A stretch of 64,000 nt of DNA from Hyphomicrobium sp. MC1 (GTDB taxonomy: Bacteria > Pseudomonadota > Alphaproteobacteria > Rhizobiales > Hyphomicrobiaceae), in assembly GCF_000253295.1 (NCBI RefSeq), contig NC_015717.1, forward strand, positions 3,968,001 through 4,032,000, read 5' to 3'. Both the position numbers and the translations under genes were made by a program. Each line of letters starts with the position of its first letter. Within the stretch, counting starts at the first letter, position 1. This document shows positions 1-8,193 of the stretch, in pieces. The notes beneath the pieces were generated by a model. That model saw only the letters and a program-made list of their open reading frames with translations, made no database searches and was not told where the DNA came from.

Positions 1-786
1 CAAATCGAGCGGCTTCTTGACCTTGCGGAACTGCTCGCACAGGTCGAGCGCTTCGCGCGTGGTCAACCGATAGCCCTGCATGACGCGCAACGGATAATCG
101 ACGCGGTCCATCTGCATTTTCGCGAGCGCGCGCCACGTGCCGCCGACGGCATAGAACGTGCGCCCCGTGCCGTTTCTGAGCCAGGGCAAACTTGCCAGCG
201 CGTTGTCGATGATATCGGTCGCGCGTTCGATCTTGTTGCCGGTGGTGTCGATCAGGCGCAGACCGCCGAGCGGCAAGGTCGCGGCTTCCTTAAGGCGATC
301 CTGCTCCAGATCGATCAATTCGAGGCTGCCGCCGCCCAGATCGCCCGCGACGCCGTCGGCATCGATGAAACCCATCATGATGCCCTGGGCGGCGAGGCGA
401 GCTTCCGTTTCGCCAGAGAGGACTTCGATCTTCGCGCCGATCGCCTTCTCGCCACGGGTGATGAAGTCATGGCCATTCTGAGCGTCGCGAACGGCCGCGG
501 TGGCAATCACCATGATGTTCTTGACGCTGAGGATATGCGCGATCACGCGGAAGCGTGACAGGGCCGCGATGGCGCGTTCGACGGCATCGGCCGCGAGACT
601 GCCGGTCGTTGCGACCGAGCGCCCGAGACCGCAAAGGATCTTTTCGTTGAAGACCGGCGTCGGTGCCCGCACGGCGCCTTCATAGACGACAAGGCGCACG
701 GAGTTGGAGCCGATGTCGACAACGGCGATAGGCTCCATTTCTGCGGTGCGCTCATTCGCGCCCGAGATTTCTTTCCACCGTGTCAT
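1..786 (-). CDS. ppx: Exopolyphosphatase / guanosine pentaphosphatase (Ppx/GppA), 3' end outside window
   Basis: This reading frame stays open to the left edge, so only the first 262 residues are visible. Reading from the ATG at 786, it has the ASKHA phosphate-1 loop VVDIGSNSVRLVVYEG near residue 22 and the phosphate-2 loop GDLGGGSLELI near residue 148, which define Ppx/GppA. The family releases phosphate from polyphosphate ends or hydrolyses pppGpp. The start lies 13 bp after the ppk stop, so the two are almost certainly one transcript, pairing polyphosphate synthesis with breakdown. The sequence does not tell whether polyphosphate or pppGpp is the main substrate. The C-terminal domain is not visible. 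Confidence 0.93.
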   Translation of the reverse strand, partial: MTRWKEISGANERTAEMEPIAVVDIGSNSVRLVVYEGAVRAPTPVFNEKILCGLGRSVATTGSLAADAVERAIAALSRFRVIAHILSVKNIMVIATAAVRDAQNGHDFITRGEKAIGAKIEVLSGETEARLAAQGIMMGFIDADGVAGDLGGGSLELIDLEQDRLKEAATLPLGGLRLIDTTGNKIERATDIIDNALASLPWLRNGTGRTFYAVGGTWRALAKMQMDRVDYPLRVMQGYRLTTREALDLCEQFRKVKKPLDL

Positions 787-799
787 TCAAGCTCCGGGC

Positions 800-3007
800 C
801 TAACCAGGCTGGCGGAAACGTTGCGGGAAGCTCTCTTTCAGAGACTGTCCGCGGCCCGAAAGCGAAGGATTGGTCATGAAGTACTTATGGGCATTGAAGG
901 CTTCCTCCCCCGGACCCGGTTCGATCCGGGTCGCGCTGCCGTCGGAATTGATCCGCCAGCTCTGCTGGTTGTCTTTCAGGTTCGCAACCATGATCTGATT
1001 CAGAACTTGCTCGTGGACTGTCGGATTCTTAATCGGCGCCAAGGCTTCGACGCGCCGGTCAAGATTTCGAGGCATCATATCGGCGGAGCTGATGTAGACG
1101 GCGGCCTTGGGGGAAGGCAAGGCCTCTCCATTGGCAAAACAGTAAATGCGCGAGTGTTCAAGAAAGCGGCCGACGATGCTTTTTACGCGGATGTTGCTCG
1201 ATAGCCCCGGAATCCCCGGACGCAGGCAGCAAATGCCGCGCACGACGAGATCGATCGGCACACCGGCGTTGCTGGCATCATAAAGCGAAGAAATGATCTG
1301 CTGATCGACGAGCGCGTTCATTTTCCACCAGATGCCGGACGGTTTTCCCGCCTTCGCATTCCTGATCTCTTCGGCAATGTGCGTCATGATGCGGTTGCGA
1401 ATGCCGTGCGGGCTCGCGGCCATGCATTCTAGTTCCACAGGCTCACCGTAGCCCGTGACGAAGTTTAGAATGCGCGTGACGTCGCGTGCGACCATCGGGT
1501 CGGTCGTGAAGAGGGAAAGGTCCGTATACACACGCGCCGTTTGCGGATGGTAGTTGCCGGTGCCAATGTGGCAGTAAGTCGTGAGGTCGGTGCCTTCGCG
1601 GCGGACAACGAAGCCAAGCTTGGCGTGGGTCTTCAATTCGGTGAAGCCGTAGACGACGTGGACGCCCGCACTTTCGAGATCGCGCGCCCAGCGGATGTTC
1701 GCCGCTTCGTCAAAGCGCGCCTTGAGCTCAACAACGGCCGTTACCGACTTACCGGCTTCCACGGCTTCTTTCAGCGCCTGAATGATCGGGCTGTCGCGCG
1801 AGGTGCGATAGAGCGTCCATTTGATCGCCATGACGTTCGGATCGGCAACGGCCTGGCGCAGGTACTGCACGACGACGTCGAAGCTTTCGTAGGGATGATG
1901 GACGAGGATGTCCTTGTTGCGGATCGCGGCGAAACAGTCGCCGGAAAATTCGCGAATGCGTTCGGGAAAGCGGATCGTGAACGGCTTGAACAACAATTCC
2001 GGTCGGTCGGAGACGATGAGCTGGGTAGTATCGGCGAGCGCCAGAATACCTTCCTTCACGAAAACGCTTTCATCGCGCACTTCGAGTTCGTCGATGACGA
2101 ACTTGCGAAGCTTTTCAGGCATGCGTGAATCGATCTCGAGCCGGATGACGTTGCCGCGGCGGCGGCGCTTCAACTGGCTTTCGTAGGAGCGGACGAGATC
2201 TTCGGCTTCTTCCTGGAATTCGATATCGCTGTCGCGCAGCACGCGGAACGTGCCCTGGCTCTTGATTTCGAAGCCTGAGAACAGTTCAGACAAATGCATG
2301 CCGATGACGTTTTCGAGCTGAATGAAACGCACGTCGTGCGGCTTGTCGGGATGTGTTTCGAGACGAATGAAACGTTCGAGCTGACCGGGAATGGGGATCA
2401 GGCCGTTCATGGTCTTGCCGTCGATCGGGCGCACCATGTCCACCGCGATCGTCATGGCCCTGTTGAGGATGAACGGGAACGGATGCGCAGGATCGGCGGC
2501 GATGGGCGTCAGGATCGGAAAGATGTGACTCAGAAAGAGCTTTTCCAACCAGGCGCGTTCGCCGTCGGTCAAATCTTCCGGTTGAAGAACATGCAGCCCG
2601 GCGGCGCTAAGCTCGTCCTTGATGGTTCGCCAATTCGACTGCTCGTCGGCGACGAGGCCTGTCACAAACTTATTGATGGCGGCGAGCTGCTGCATCGGCG
2701 TCATGCCGTCTTGTGACAGCGTCGTGACACCGGCTCGGATCTGGCCATACACGCCCGCCGCGCGCACCATGTAGAATTCGTCGAGGTTGGCGGCGGCGAT
2801 CGACAGGAAGCGCAACCGTTCGAGAAGCGGGTGCTGCCGATTGCCCGCTTCTTCAAGAACACGGCGATTGAACTGGAGCCACGATAGCTCGCGATTGTAG
2901 AAGCGGTCCGGCCCCTCGGGCACGGCTGGAACGTTTGCCTTGCTGCTTCTGCTTTTCACGGTTGCCATGATGGGGAAATGCTCCGAAATCCGGTTCGAGA
3001 AATCCAT
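800..3007 (-). CDS. ppk: Polyphosphate kinase 1
   Basis: PPK1 reversibly moves the gamma phosphate of ATP onto a growing polyphosphate chain. The 735-aa length fits the family. The N-terminal domain carries FYNRELSWLQFNRRVLEEA, and both conserved histidines of the phospholipase-D-like catalytic domains are present: LKTHAKL (the autophosphorylated His in E. coli PPK) and LEHSRIY. The block CHIGTGNYHPQTARVYTDLS and the C-terminal SSADMMPRNLDRRVE also match. An alternative start (MATVKSRS) lies 39 bp downstream at 2968; neither start has a good ribosome-binding site. It sits between hdaA and ppx in a leftward run. Confidence 0.95.
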   Translation of the reverse strand: MDFSNRISEHFPIMATVKSRSSKANVPAVPEGPDRFYNRELSWLQFNRRVLEEAGNRQHPLLERLRFLSIAAANLDEFYMVRAAGVYGQIRAGVTTLSQDGMTPMQQLAAINKFVTGLVADEQSNWRTIKDELSAAGLHVLQPEDLTDGERAWLEKLFLSHIFPILTPIAADPAHPFPFILNRAMTIAVDMVRPIDGKTMNGLIPIPGQLERFIRLETHPDKPHDVRFIQLENVIGMHLSELFSGFEIKSQGTFRVLRDSDIEFQEEAEDLVRSYESQLKRRRRGNVIRLEIDSRMPEKLRKFVIDELEVRDESVFVKEGILALADTTQLIVSDRPELLFKPFTIRFPERIREFSGDCFAAIRNKDILVHHPYESFDVVVQYLRQAVADPNVMAIKWTLYRTSRDSPIIQALKEAVEAGKSVTAVVELKARFDEAANIRWARDLESAGVHVVYGFTELKTHAKLGFVVRREGTDLTTYCHIGTGNYHPQTARVYTDLSLFTTDPMVARDVTRILNFVTGYGEPVELECMAASPHGIRNRIMTHIAEEIRNAKAGKPSGIWWKMNALVDQQIISSLYDASNAGVPIDLVVRGICCLRPGIPGLSSNIRVKSIVGRFLEHSRIYCFANGEALPSPKAAVYISSADMMPRNLDRRVEALAPIKNPTVHEQVLNQIMVANLKDNQQSWRINSDGSATRIEPGPGEEAFNAHKYFMTNPSLSGRGQSLKESFPQRFRQPG

Positions 3008-3065
3008 ATAGTAGGTTTACACCCAAATGACGAATGGGTGGGTGACAGCCGATTCTTAAGCTGAT

Positions 3066-3740
3066 TCAATAGCCCAGTGCGTCGAGCGTGGCAGCGGCAA
3101 TCGCGCGCGTCAGCCGCCGCTGCAGGGCGAGCGCCCGGCGGTCCGCCGCCGACACGAACCGTTCTGCCGCCAGCATCGATCGCTCCATGCGAACGAGCAC
3201 GTAATCGACGAGTTGCGGCTCGACACTCAACTGCCGGTCGGCGAAGAGCTTGACGAGGACGGCGCGCAACAGCGCATCGTCAGGCGGATCGATGGTCGCG
3301 AGCGGCAGGGCTTTCAGACGGGAGCGGAAGTCCGGCAGGGTGATCGGGAGATCGCCCGGCGCCGTATCCGTCGTCAGCAGAATCTGCAGCCGCTGCTCGC
3401 GCACAAGGTTCAAGAGGTGAAACAGCGCAGCTTCGTCAGCGGCGTTCTGGATGTCCTCGATCAGAACCGCGCCGGCTGCCGCAACCTTGGGAACGGTTTC
3501 GCGCGAGATCTGGGATGCCTCGAACGCCGTCGCGCCAGCGCGCGTCAGCCAGACGTTCGCAAGATGGGTTTTTCCGCTGCCCTTGGCGCCCGCGATAACC
3601 GCCGCGCCGATGGGCCAATCGGGCCAACGATCGACAAGGCTCACCGCGGCCGCGTTCGACTCTGAGACGAGAAAATCTTCAAGTCCCATTGCCGCGCGGT
3701 GGGGAAGTTCAAAGACAAGCTGCTGTGGCGTCGTGGTCAT
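3066..3740 (-). CDS. hdaA: DnaA regulatory inactivator Hda homologue (HdaA)
   Basis: A DnaA-related AAA+ protein of 224 aa without DnaA's C-terminal DNA-binding domain. Hda proteins dock on the DNA polymerase sliding clamp and stimulate ATP hydrolysis by DnaA after initiation. The N-terminus QQLVFELPHR resembles a clamp-binding motif, the Walker A is GAKGSGKTHLAN, and VLIEDIQNA is the Walker B region. The start lies 3 bp after the stop of the upstream permease gene, so the two are probably cotranscribed. The perM-hda-ppk-ppx order is common in alphaproteobacteria (general knowledge). Confidence 0.88.
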   Translation of the reverse strand: MTTTPQQLVFELPHRAAMGLEDFLVSESNAAAVSLVDRWPDWPIGAAVIAGAKGSGKTHLANVWLTRAGATAFEASQISRETVPKVAAAGAVLIEDIQNAADEAALFHLLNLVREQRLQILLTTDTAPGDLPITLPDFRSRLKALPLATIDPPDDALLRAVLVKLFADRQLSVEPQLVDYVLVRMERSMLAAERFVSAADRRALALQRRLTRAIAAATLDALGY

Positions 3741-3743
3741 GGG

Positions 3744-4835
3744 CTAGGGTTGCTGCGGATCCTTTGGCGCCGCTTCGACCTCTCCCTGATAGACAGAGGA
3801 GTTGAGATACTTTCGGAGCGCGAAACGTACGAGCACGCCGATTGCGGCGGAAACCGGCACGGCAACGAGAAGACCTAAAAATCCGAACAGATAGCTGAAG
3901 GTCAACAGCGCAAAAATTACCCAGACAGGATGAAGCCCGACTTCGGAGCCGATAATGTAGGGGCTCAGGATCGCAGATTCGAGCGCCTGTCCGACGAGTA
4001 GGATGCCGACAATGACCAGGATGGGCGTGAACTCGGGCCAATACTGAACTATCGCAAGCAGCATGGCCGTTATTGCGCCAATCGACCATCCGAATACAGG
4101 AATGAAGGACGCGAGCCCTGTCGCCACGCCGACGAGAAGGCCGTAATTCAGTCCAGCCACGCTGTAGGCGCCCGCGTAGTAGATTGCGAGCAGAATGCAA
4201 ACGACGCCTTGGCCGCGGATGAAAGCCGAGATGCGTGAATCGATTTCAGTGGCGAGTCCACGAATCTCATCGGCTCCGTCGCGGGGCAGCCAGGAATCGA
4301 TTTTCGCTACGATGCTGGGCCAATCAAGGAGCACGTAGAAAAAGACGACCGGCGTGATGAGCACGACCGTAAAAAAGTTGTAGGCGGCAGTGCCTTGATT
4401 CCAGATGCTTCCCGCAAAGCTTGCGAGCAATGATGGAACGGCCTTGCTGAGGCTGTCCAGAGCGTTGCGAACCGTTGCCTCCGCCTCAGGATAGTGGGGT
4501 CCGAGATGGTCGCGCGCAGTGGTTTCAATCAGTGACTTCAGGCGGTCGATTGCTCCTGGCGCAGACTCGATGAAACCCGCCGCCTGTTGAAAGAGAATGG
4601 GGACGACGAAGACGAGCGCTAAAATGATCAGCAAAGTCGAAAACGTGAGCAGCAGGATCGTCGCGATCCAGCGCGGAATACCGATGCGGCCCATCGCATC
4701 GACGACGGGGCTCAGAAAGTAGGCGAGCGTCAGACCGATGGCGAACGGCAGCAATGCCGGAGCGATGAGCTGCACGATATAGGCAAACAGCAACGCCGTC
4801 GCCGTCCAGAACAGCGCGTGCCGCTCAAAATGCAT
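3744..4835 (-). CDS. AI-2E/PerM family membrane permease
   Basis: A 363-aa inner-membrane protein with about seven to eight hydrophobic helices. The pattern is two N-terminal helices, a soluble central stretch near residues 85-150, and a hydrophobic C-terminal half, as in the AI-2E transporter (PerM/YdiK) family. The family is named after TqsA, but its members have varied or unknown substrates, so transport of AI-2 should not be assumed. A C-terminal cytoplasmic tail runs into the stop 3 bp before hdaA, suggesting cotranscription with the replication regulator and ppk. Confidence 0.85.
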   Translation of the reverse strand: MHFERHALFWTATALLFAYIVQLIAPALLPFAIGLTLAYFLSPVVDAMGRIGIPRWIATILLLTFSTLLIILALVFVVPILFQQAAGFIESAPGAIDRLKSLIETTARDHLGPHYPEAEATVRNALDSLSKAVPSLLASFAGSIWNQGTAAYNFFTVVLITPVVFFYVLLDWPSIVAKIDSWLPRDGADEIRGLATEIDSRISAFIRGQGVVCILLAIYYAGAYSVAGLNYGLLVGVATGLASFIPVFGWSIGAITAMLLAIVQYWPEFTPILVIVGILLVGQALESAILSPYIIGSEVGLHPVWVIFALLTFSYLFGFLGLLVAVPVSAAIGVLVRFALRKYLNSSVYQGEVEAAPKDPQQP

Positions 4836-4891
4836 AGCTCCCGATCCTCACCCAATTGCCGAAGCACCCCGAACAGCATGGCCTTAAATGC

Positions 4892-5446
4892 TCAGCTTTT
4901 CGAGCCGGGAGTTTCGTATACCGTCATGTGCCGCAGCCAGACGCGCAAATAAGCAACGAGGGAGGCGACCGTGGTGGCTGCGGCGAGCAAGGTTAGCAGT
5001 TGTACCGGCCCTTTCAGCCTCAGACCGAACGCTTCATCGGCAAGCACGGTTCCGGCCAGCACGATTTGAGCAACAGTGTTCATCTTGCTAATGGCGAGTG
5101 GCTTCATCGGCGTGGGGTGGTCGAGAAGCCAAGACAGGACGACGGCGATGACGATCAGCACGTCGCGCGATACGACCAGGATCACCAGCCACGACGGCAG
5201 GCGGCCCGTCACGCCCAGCGCCACGAAGATGCAGACGATCAGCAATTTATCAGCTAGCGGATCGAGATAAGCGCCAAGCTCGGTTTCCCAATTGAAGCGC
5301 TTGGCCAAGAAGCCATCGACCGCATCGGAAATACCGGCGACGACGAATGCCAGAAATGCCGCTTGCAGCTCACCGGTCAGCAAAAGCCAGAAGACCACAG
5401 GTACGAGGATAACCCGACCGAGCGTAATTAAATTTGGAATGCTCAC
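4892..5446 (-). CDS. CDP-alcohol phosphatidyltransferase family protein (PgsA-like)
   Basis: An integral membrane enzyme transferring a phosphatidyl group from CDP-diacylglycerol to an alcohol. The full family signature D-x2-DG-x2-A-x-R-x8-G-x3-D-x3-D is present (DAVDGFLAKRF, then GAYLDPLADKL). I chose the GTG at 5446, giving MSIPNLITLGRV, which is the usual family N-terminus. The frame is open to 5578, but that extension is arginine-rich and unlike the family. The product is 184 aa. PgsA-type phosphatidylglycerophosphate synthase is the most likely role; a cardiolipin-synthase-like acceptor cannot be excluded. The 195 bp downstream, before the DUF2066 gene, show no feature. Confidence 0.8.
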   Translation of the reverse strand: MSIPNLITLGRVILVPVVFWLLLTGELQAAFLAFVVAGISDAVDGFLAKRFNWETELGAYLDPLADKLLIVCIFVALGVTGRLPSWLVILVVSRDVLIVIAVVLSWLLDHPTPMKPLAISKMNTVAQIVLAGTVLADEAFGLRLKGPVQLLTLLAAATTVASLVAYLRVWLRHMTVYETPGSKS

Positions 5447-5641
5447 GCCGTTATTGACCCCGTCTCTCCCTGCAACCCGGCCGTCTCGATATCCGGGCGG
5501 CGCGAACCTACCCTCTCGACGTTTGTCTCGTCGAGAACAACCTCCTTTGCAGTGCGATAAAACAAAAGGGAGAAACACGCATCGTTCCCCGTGCGACGAC
5601 GCGATCTGCGGTAGGTCAGAGTTTTATATTTTCTATGTTTT

Positions 5642-6814
5642 TCAGTAACTTGGACGAAGAACCCAACCGGAGGATGTGTTTGCGAGGCTTAACCCACGAG
5701 CGCCCAGCGCGTTCGCAAGACTTGCCGCGCCGCCGGGATATTTAAGTGACACGTCGGCGCTTCGGTCTGACACGGACCCGATATTCAGGGCGTCGACGCC
5801 GGGCGTGTCGAGAAGTTGCCCACGCATCTCGTCCCACTGATCGGAATTGCCGAAGACCACGGTCAACCTCACGTCTTCGCCGCTGCCGGTCGTCGAGGCG
5901 GCCCAGACAGGCATGTTCGAAGGCGGCGCAGCTGCCGTGTCGAGGACGCCGGCTTTGACCGCCTTCCAGCGTCCTTCCAAGATGCCGAGCGAGATGACAG
6001 CCGCCAACTGCGAGGCGTAATCGAGATCACCGTCGTTAATGCGATACACCCGCTTCAACAAAAGTCCGCCGACGGCGTCACTGCCCGCGATCGTTACGTT
6101 GAGCCGCTTGGCCGCCATGTCCGGCTCGGCAATGGCGAGAACGACTAGGCCCTCACCGTACTCGGCTTTGAGCTTCTGCAATGCGCTGTCCTGGCCGGAC
6201 ATCAGCGCGGTTATCGTGTCGGTCTGGATCGAGGGCTTCAAATCCTTCATGACGACAGGCGTAATCGTGTGCGTGAGATCGAGGCTCGACCAAGCGCGGT
6301 GCCACAGGCCTCTGTCGTTGCTCGCCGTTGGCGGGGTGCCCTGCAAGAGCACCGTCACGACCGTCACCGGCGGGGCCTGCTGATCGACGAAGGGAATGCC
6401 CTGCTGCGTCAGAAGTGAACGCACGCCGTCCGGCTGAAACGAGAAATCGAGGCCGGCATAGTAGGTCGTCGAGGAATTGCGTTCCGAACGCACCGAGATG
6501 CCCGAGATGAGATCCCCTGCCTTCACGTCGCGGAGCCGATCCAACTGCTTATACGCGGTGACAGGAACCAGGCGCTTCAACAGCGAGCGAAACGCGGCCT
6601 GCTGGCCTTCGCTCATGGCCTGCTCCTTGGCGGCAACCGCATTGGCGGCCGTCGCCTCGACAGGGTAGTTCCCGACCGTGTACGGGGCGTCGGCATCGGC
6701 GCGCGCGGGCGCGACATCAAAGCCTGCCAGAACGGACGAAATCAGAATAGCAATGGCGAGGCAGCGGCTCGCAAGCACCGTTAATCCCCCATCTTTGTCG
6801 TGTTGCAGGGCCAC
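5642..6814 (-). CDS. DUF2066 domain-containing secreted protein
   Basis: A 390-aa protein with a hydrophobic N-terminal export signal ending near APARADADAPYTVGNYPVEA, followed by a DUF2066-type region (AKEQAMSEGQQAAFRSLLKR, then FQPDGVRSLLTQQGIPFVDQ). Function is unknown. The protein is predicted to be periplasmic or membrane-anchored by its signal. Its start faces purM across about 200 bp, so this interval should contain two divergent promoters. The next gene downstream, encoding the phosphatidyltransferase, is on the same strand about 195 bp away. Confidence 0.75.
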   Translation of the reverse strand: MALQHDKDGGLTVLASRCLAIAILISSVLAGFDVAPARADADAPYTVGNYPVEATAANAVAAKEQAMSEGQQAAFRSLLKRLVPVTAYKQLDRLRDVKAGDLISGISVRSERNSSTTYYAGLDFSFQPDGVRSLLTQQGIPFVDQQAPPVTVVTVLLQGTPPTASNDRGLWHRAWSSLDLTHTITPVVMKDLKPSIQTDTITALMSGQDSALQKLKAEYGEGLVVLAIAEPDMAAKRLNVTIAGSDAVGGLLLKRVYRINDGDLDYASQLAAVISLGILEGRWKAVKAGVLDTAAAPPSNMPVWAASTTGSGEDVRLTVVFGNSDQWDEMRGQLLDTPGVDALNIGSVSDRSADVSLKYPGGAASLANALGARGLSLANTSSGWVLRPSY

Positions 6815-7017
6815 TCAAGCCGGCAAGACCAGCGCTGCGACATCCCGTGGAACCCAGAGGTCAGTGCTTCGTTTGCTCTCAGGTCCAGTCGCTGCTACGA
6901 CCCCCATGACGGGTTGGCAATGGGGCAAAAGTGAGTTTAACCCAACCTTCTCCCCGCTGCGATGCTTCGAGACAGCACCGCCCGTTGCATCCTGCATTCA
7001 AACGACGACGAGGATTG

Positions 7018-8154
7018 ATGTCCGCGGCTGATCAAAATTCGCAGAAACCCATCACCTACGCCGACGCGGGTGTCGATATTGACGCAGGAAATGCGCTTGT
7101 CGCAGCTATCAAACCGCTGGCGAAGGCGACAAGCCGTCCGGGCGCCGACGTCGACCTCGGCGGGTTCGGCGGCCTCTTCGATCTGAAACGCACCGGCTTT
7201 CGCGATCCGATCCTGGTCGCTGCAAACGACGGCGTCGGTACGAAGCTCAAGATCGCGATCGACACGGGGCGGCACGCGACCATCGGCATCGACCTCGTCG
7301 CGATGTGCGTCAACGATCTTGTCGTGCAGGGCGCGGAGCCGCTTTTCTTTCTCGATTATTTCGCGGTCGGGAAGCTCGACGTGAACGTGGCGCGCGATGT
7401 CATCGCGGGAATTGCGGAAGGCTGCCGGCTTGCGGGCTGCGCGCTGATCGGTGGTGAGACGGCGGAGATGCCCGGCGTCTACAAAGGCGGCGATTACGAT
7501 CTCGCTGGGTTCTCGGTCGGTGCGGTCGAACGCGACGAAATTCTGCCGCGCGCCGATGTCGGCGTCGGCGATATTCTAATCGGCCTTAAATCATCGGGCG
7601 TGCATTCGAACGGCTACAGCCTCGTGCGCAAGCTTGTCGAGCACGCCAAGCTCGACTGGAACGCGCCCGCGCCGTTTGCCCATTCGCAAAACGAGTCGTT
7701 GTCGGAAGCGCTGCTGACGCCGACGCGGATCTACGTCAAACCGCTCATCAATGCGATCCGCGCGACGGGCGGCTCGGGCTTGAAGGGCGCGATCAAGGCG
7801 CTGTCGCACATCACCGGCGGCGGACTTTCGGAGAACGTGCCACGGGTCATGCCGAAGGACGTTGCGGCCCGGATCGACCTGTCGTCATTCACAGCGCCGG
7901 GGGTGTTCGAATGGCTGGCGAAGACGGGCAACATTCCGGACGCGGAGCTGCTGCGCACGTTCAACTGCGGCATCGGCATGATCGCAATCGTATCGAAGGC
8001 GCGCGCTGACGATGTGATCGCGGCGCTGACATCGGCGGGTGAAGAGCCTGTCGTCATCGGCGACGTTATTCCGCCGACAGGTGAAAAATCGGAAGCCAAA
8101 GGTAAGGGCGAAGCCTGGGCCGTGAAGTACGACGGCAAGCTGCGGTTTTCCTGA
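7018..8154 (+). CDS. purM: Phosphoribosylformylglycinamidine cyclo-ligase (AIR synthetase)
   Basis: Catalyses the ATP-dependent closure of FGAM to aminoimidazole ribonucleotide, step five of purine synthesis. The 378-aa product starts at the ATG at 7018 (MSAADQNSQKPITYADAGVD). Family motifs are the N-terminal YADAGVDIDAGN, the ATP/metal loop ANDGVGTKLK, GIDLVAMCVNDLVVQGAEPLFFLDY (shown in part), GGETAEMPG and HITGGG. The frame is open upstream to 6931, but the start at 7018 matches the family. In many relatives purN follows directly; here purN begins 5.8 kb away, after an accessory block. Confidence 0.96.
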   Translation: MSAADQNSQKPITYADAGVDIDAGNALVAAIKPLAKATSRPGADVDLGGFGGLFDLKRTGFRDPILVAANDGVGTKLKIAIDTGRHATIGIDLVAMCVNDLVVQGAEPLFFLDYFAVGKLDVNVARDVIAGIAEGCRLAGCALIGGETAEMPGVYKGGDYDLAGFSVGAVERDEILPRADVGVGDILIGLKSSGVHSNGYSLVRKLVEHAKLDWNAPAPFAHSQNESLSEALLTPTRIYVKPLINAIRATGGSGLKGAIKALSHITGGGLSENVPRVMPKDVAARIDLSSFTAPGVFEWLAKTGNIPDAELLRTFNCGIGMIAIVSKARADDVIAALTSAGEEPVVIGDVIPPTGEKSEAKGKGEAWAVKYDGKLRFS

Positions 8155-8175
8155 TCGTCGAGCCGATGGATCTCC

Positions 8176-8193
8176 GCGGCTTGAGCCGCCTTT
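8176..8193 (+). terminator. Weak candidate terminator between purM and xoxF
   Basis: A short hairpin, GCGGC-TTGA-GCCGC, followed by CTTTC lies in the 38-bp gap between the convergent ends of purM and xoxF. The stem is only 5 bp and the T-run only three bases, so this is a weak candidate. Confidence 0.35.
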